Shown one piece after another: positions 60,341 to 64,000 of a stretch of DNA of 64,000 bases (the stretch's first letter is position 1; every line of letters begins with the position of its first letter). The stretch is taken from positions 5,031,437-5,095,436 of the forward strand of contig NC_092497.1 in NCBI RefSeq assembly GCF_047495875.1. Direction: 5' to 3'. Source of the stretch: Pithys albifrons albifrons. Lineage: Eukaryota; Chordata; Aves; Passeriformes; Thamnophilidae. A program made the position numbers and the translations under genes. The notes below the pieces were generated by a model that saw only the letters and a program-made list of their open reading frames with translations, ran no database searches and had not been told where the DNA came from.

Positions 60341-61526
60341 GAAAAAGCTCTTGTCACTTATTTACATTACTGCATTAAACATCTCTCCTGGGTTTAACCA
60401 TACAGAAGTGAAATGTCTCACCTAGGCAGCCACTTTGGTTTCCCCTATAATTAAGAACAACAGATATAGATAACAGAAATTCCTGTGGATAATTAATTCC
60501 TTCCTAGAGTAGTTCTGAAACAGGTGCAAAGAGTTGCCCTCCAGAGGCAGCTGTCTTCACGTACTGTCAATAAATGGAATATGCATCATTAGCTTTGACT
60601 AGTTGCTGTAACTTTCTAACAAGGTTGTTAACAATGGCAATTGTTTCCATTTAGCCTTTCACATAAAATATGCTTAACATGTAGGATAAGCCAAATTAAA
60701 ACAAAACAAAACAAAACAAAGCAACAACAAAAAAAAACCCAAAAAACCAACTTACTGGAACCACACATGAAGAATTGTGACTTTGAGTTTTCACGGTGAT
60801 TTTCTACCCCATCTCACAGGATGATGGTAAAAAAATCTTAAAACCATGGACTAAGCTTGACTAATTTAATTTGGATTATCTGAAGAGAAAATCTGGGGGG
60901 TTTTGAGACTTGGAAAAGGTTTATTTTACTTTGATTTTATAACATAAAAACTTTTAAAGTCATAACAACAAAAGCTCACTTCTACTAAAATTTATATATT
61001 TTATTCTTTTAATTCTCCCAGAAATACAGTGTTTCAATTATTTTAAAATACAAATAATGAAATAATTCAAAACAGAGCAATTTTATCAGCGTAAATTTCT
61101 CAGAATATCAATTATCTGGTGATAAAGTTTTACTAGAAAATTTCCAAATGGGTCTATTTCATGTAGAAATATAAGTATTACAGAACATATGTAAAGAGTG
61201 TGAAATAAATGAGATCTGTGTCTATTGAGGCTGACTTCTATTTGTAAGATTGTTTTAAAAATTGATGATGAGTAGTTTTGTTTATCAAAAGACAGCCAGA
61301 GGGGACTGCTGATGATCAGTCATACCTTTAAACACCCCATTATCCTTGATCCAAAATGCAGACCTTGTTGCACAATGCAGGCAATGTCATACAGATCTCC
61401 ATAAGAAACGCTGAGAATGCTTCCAGGTATTTTCTTCACTGAAAGACAGCCTGTAAAACCCAAAGACTAATGAAAGTGGGGTTTTTTTAAAGTATGAAGT
61501 AAACTTATAGCTCACAAAAGAAGTTC
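60341..61526. other. No gene recognised; A/C tract inside
   Basis: Very AT-rich. (AAAAC)n and related units lie at 60699-60741. Confidence 0.55.
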
Positions 61527-62402
61527 GCATCAGCAAGTCTGCTGATGCAAAGCTGGGAGGTGGGGCTCATACCCCAGAGGGCTGAGCAGCCCTTCAGATG
61601 GAACTTGACAGGTTCAAGAGATGAGCAGAGAACTGTCAAAATTCAACAAGGACAAATGCAGGATCCTCAGCTGTGGAAGAATAACCCTGGAAACCAGTAC
61701 AGGCTGGGGCTTACCTGCTGGAAAGCACCCCTGTGGAGAAGGACCAGGGGGTCCTGGTGGGCAGCATTAAGCCAGCAGTGTGCCCTGGGGACCAAGAAGG
61801 ACAATGGTATCTTGGGGTGCATTGGGAAAAGCATTACCAGCAGGTCAAGAGAGGTGATCCTGCTGCTCTACTCAGCTCTGGTGAGCCCTCATCTGTAGTG
61901 CTGTGTCCAGTTCTGGGCTCCTGAGGACAGGAGGGACATGGAAATCCTGGAGCAGGTCTGGAGAACTGTGAAGATGATGGAGGGACTGGAGCACCTCTCT
62001 TAAAACAGCAAGCTGAGGCAGTTGGGGCTGTTCAACTTTCAAACAAGACATTGAGAGGGGACCCCATCCATGCCTGTCAGTGTCTGCAGGGAGGTGTTGG
62101 AGGATGGACCAAGGTTGGTTTGGGGTTGTCCTGCAATGGGGCAAGAGAAACGGGCAGGAACTGATGCACAGGAAGCTCCATCTGGACATGAGGAACTTTT
62201 TTCCCATGCAGTGACTGAGCACTGAACACATTTTTCAGAGAGGGTGTGGAGTCTCCCCCACTGAAGATATTCCAGAACCATTTGGACACAATCCTGTGCC
62301 ATGTGCTCAGAGATGGTCCTGCCTGAGCAGGGAAGGTCAAGCCTGCTGACCTACTGTGGTCCCTTCCAACCTCACCCATTCTGGGTTTCAGTGATTCTAT
62401 GA
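61527..62402 (+). mobile_element. CR1 LINE, older copy, C-terminal RT region to 3' tail
   Basis: The copy starts just at RT motif C (cagcaagtctgctgatgcaa, the position of FADDT, but with bases lost so that the motif is destroyed). It continues through the post-RT block (ggtcctggtgggcagcatta, then gagccctcatctgtagtgct, then gttctgggctcctgaggaca), the late coding region and the 3' end (gtggtcccttccaacctcac, then gtttcagtgattctatga). Frames are broken throughout. It represents an older subfamily than the 48.2-kb copy. Confidence 0.94.
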
Positions 62403-63865
62403 AATGCATCTTATACAGGAAATGTTACCATTAAGGACAATGGGAAAGAAGATGCAGGAAAACCAGCTCAGGCTCTTTTCAGTACAATTGCACACAAGTG
62501 AACTTACTTAGATTCAATAAGGATCTGCAAAGTTGGGTCTTTTACAAAATTATCCCTTAAGTTTCAGAAACAAGAAAATTTCTCTGGGGTGAAAAACAAC
62601 AATCATAGAACTGCTAAGTAGATAGAAGGGAGAGGAAAAAAGTGCTCCAACAAATCAAAGAAAAGACTTGAGGGAGAGAAAGAATTCACATTGGCACAAA
62701 AAAACTCCCTGTAATAAAGCCAGGCTGTCAGATTTGGTACCCTGTGCAAAGTGGTCTGGAAAGAAATTGTGTAAAGTGTAATTTCTTATGTTAATGCTAC
62801 AGAAAAAAAATACATGAAAACACATTGTTTGAGTTTTAATAGTGCCCTTCACTGACGTTTTAATAGTTCCCTACCTTTGTGCATAAGGGGACTTAACAAT
62901 AGATACATAAAATGAAGCTGACTAAAAGCAAAGCTTCACATTATCTTGGGGTCTTGAAAGGTGCTCAGGAAAAAAGATTTTCTTCTGGGGACAGGAAGCA
63001 AAAGTTGTCTCTCTCAGGTTCACTTCAGACAGTCAAACTGTTTTGCTGTTGGTCCAAGGCAGGACCTGAACATTCATGACTCCAAATTGTAGCCCAGGTC
63101 TTTTCAGCCAATGAAAAATTTCTTCCCCAAACCAGAAGAGCAATTGCATCTCGCTAAGGAAGGCCAAGCCATGGTATTTAGACTCTCATTCTATATATCC
63201 ACACTCAATCCAAGGACATTTATAAGTAATGAGAGCTAATGCAGTCCTTCAAAACAAAATACTTGGCAAAAGATGTCAGTGTCATTATTTCCACCTTACC
63301 AACAGGAAGAGCAGGGCACAGGCAAGGTCAGATTACACGTGTCATGGTTCTCAAATTGATGCTCTAAGGCTATGTTACAGTGTTTGCTTCTCAAGCTTCT
63401 CTACTCTCTCTGCCTTCCAAAATCCCATTTCCCTACCTGCAATCATCATCAAGTCTACCATACCTGTATTTCATATGCATATCCATTCTCATTCAGGTAG
63501 AACATGTAGTTCTTTTTAAAGTTTGACCAAAAGATTCATAAATGTAGTCAAGTCAAAACACATTGAGACTGAGGCCATTCTTCTGTGTTGTGTATTTCCT
63601 GTCCACAGATATTGTATCCTGGCCCACAGATGAAGTTAGTACTTTGCAAAGCATCTTCTGCATGGATTCTGTCTGATCTTATGTAACTGGGTAATTCACA
63701 GCATCAGTTTTACAAAGGCATAAAATTTCCCTTTACTGATGCAGTATTGTTAAGGCTCTACTGTGTGTTTACATTACAGTTCTTTCCCAGATCTAAACTT
63801 CCTTTGGACCAATAACTCATCTTGTGACAAGCAAATGCTGAATTTACAGCAGGACATTGCTAGGG
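62403..63865. other. No gene recognised
   Basis: AT-rich DNA, no supported gene or repeat family. Confidence 0.55.
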
Positions 63866-63885
63866 AAAAAAAAAAAAAAAAAAAA
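63866..63885 (+). repeat. Poly(A) run of 20
   Basis: Twenty As followed by further A-rich sequence to about 63906. No retrogene or SINE body was recognised immediately upstream, so it is treated as a simple tract. Confidence 0.9.
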
Positions 63886-64000
63886 GGAAAAAATATGAAA
63901 AAAAATTTGAGAAGTATGAAAGATGCAAAGAACGTACTTCCAAGGCTGTAAAAGTAAATTTTTTCTTGGACAATTAATAAAGAGATTTTACAATTTCTAA
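63886..64000. other. No gene recognised (window end)
   Basis: Short AT-rich end of the window. Confidence 0.5.

Overview
The window looks like intergenic or deep intronic DNA from a bird. It is AT-rich and has no gene that can be read with confidence on either strand. Its recognisable content is almost entirely transposable-element debris: about sixteen CR1 LINE copies or fragments, many ending in the avian CR1 tail of tandem ATTCTATG-type octamers; four LTR segments of endogenous retroviruses, probably solitary; one RTE-clade LINE fragment; one small terminal-inverted-repeat element; and many simple repeats. Abundance of CR1 together with such LTRs is what one expects in Aves. The RTE fragment, if it belongs to the AviRTE group, would restrict the species to one of the few bird lineages known to carry it, but this cannot be settled from the sequence alone.

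Layout. 1-13 kb is mostly single-copy AT-rich DNA with three small CR1 pieces, a nested direct/inverted repeat (6.1 kb) and a probable LTR (7.8-8.2 kb). 13.2-15.6 kb is a repeat cluster: a 947-bp minus-strand LTR, an unclassified segment and a 760-bp minus-strand CR1 3' end. 16-36.6 kb carries six further CR1 fragments, all minus strand, two more LTRs (27.1-27.7 kb plus, 33.4-33.9 kb minus), a long hairpin (21.9 kb), one candidate protein-coding exon on the minus strand (26.1 kb), and a large triplet-repeat tract (35.4-35.7 kb). 37.0-37.2 kb holds a TIR-bounded DNA-transposon relic. From 40.6 kb onward every LINE is on the plus strand, including the RTE fragment (41.8-42.5 kb) and the main object of the window, a 3.5-kb CR1 (48.2-51.7 kb) in which an SGNH/GDSL-type ORF1 esterase domain, an apurinic endonuclease, a reverse transcriptase and the 3' tail can all be followed through a handful of stops and frameshifts. 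A 400-bp GAGGA pentamer array with a G-quadruplex-prone edge lies at 52.7-53.1 kb, and older CR1 pieces occur at 55.6, 60.2 and 61.5-62.4 kb.

There is no operon or pathway here. The LINE proteins are dead or damaged, the LTRs are probably solitary, and no tRNA, rRNA or CRISPR was seen. I did not find a clearly new biological system. The items most worth a second look are the RTE fragment, the TIR element at 37 kb, the candidate exon at 26.1 kb, the CR1 stop codon shared between two copies, and the 21.9-kb hairpin.
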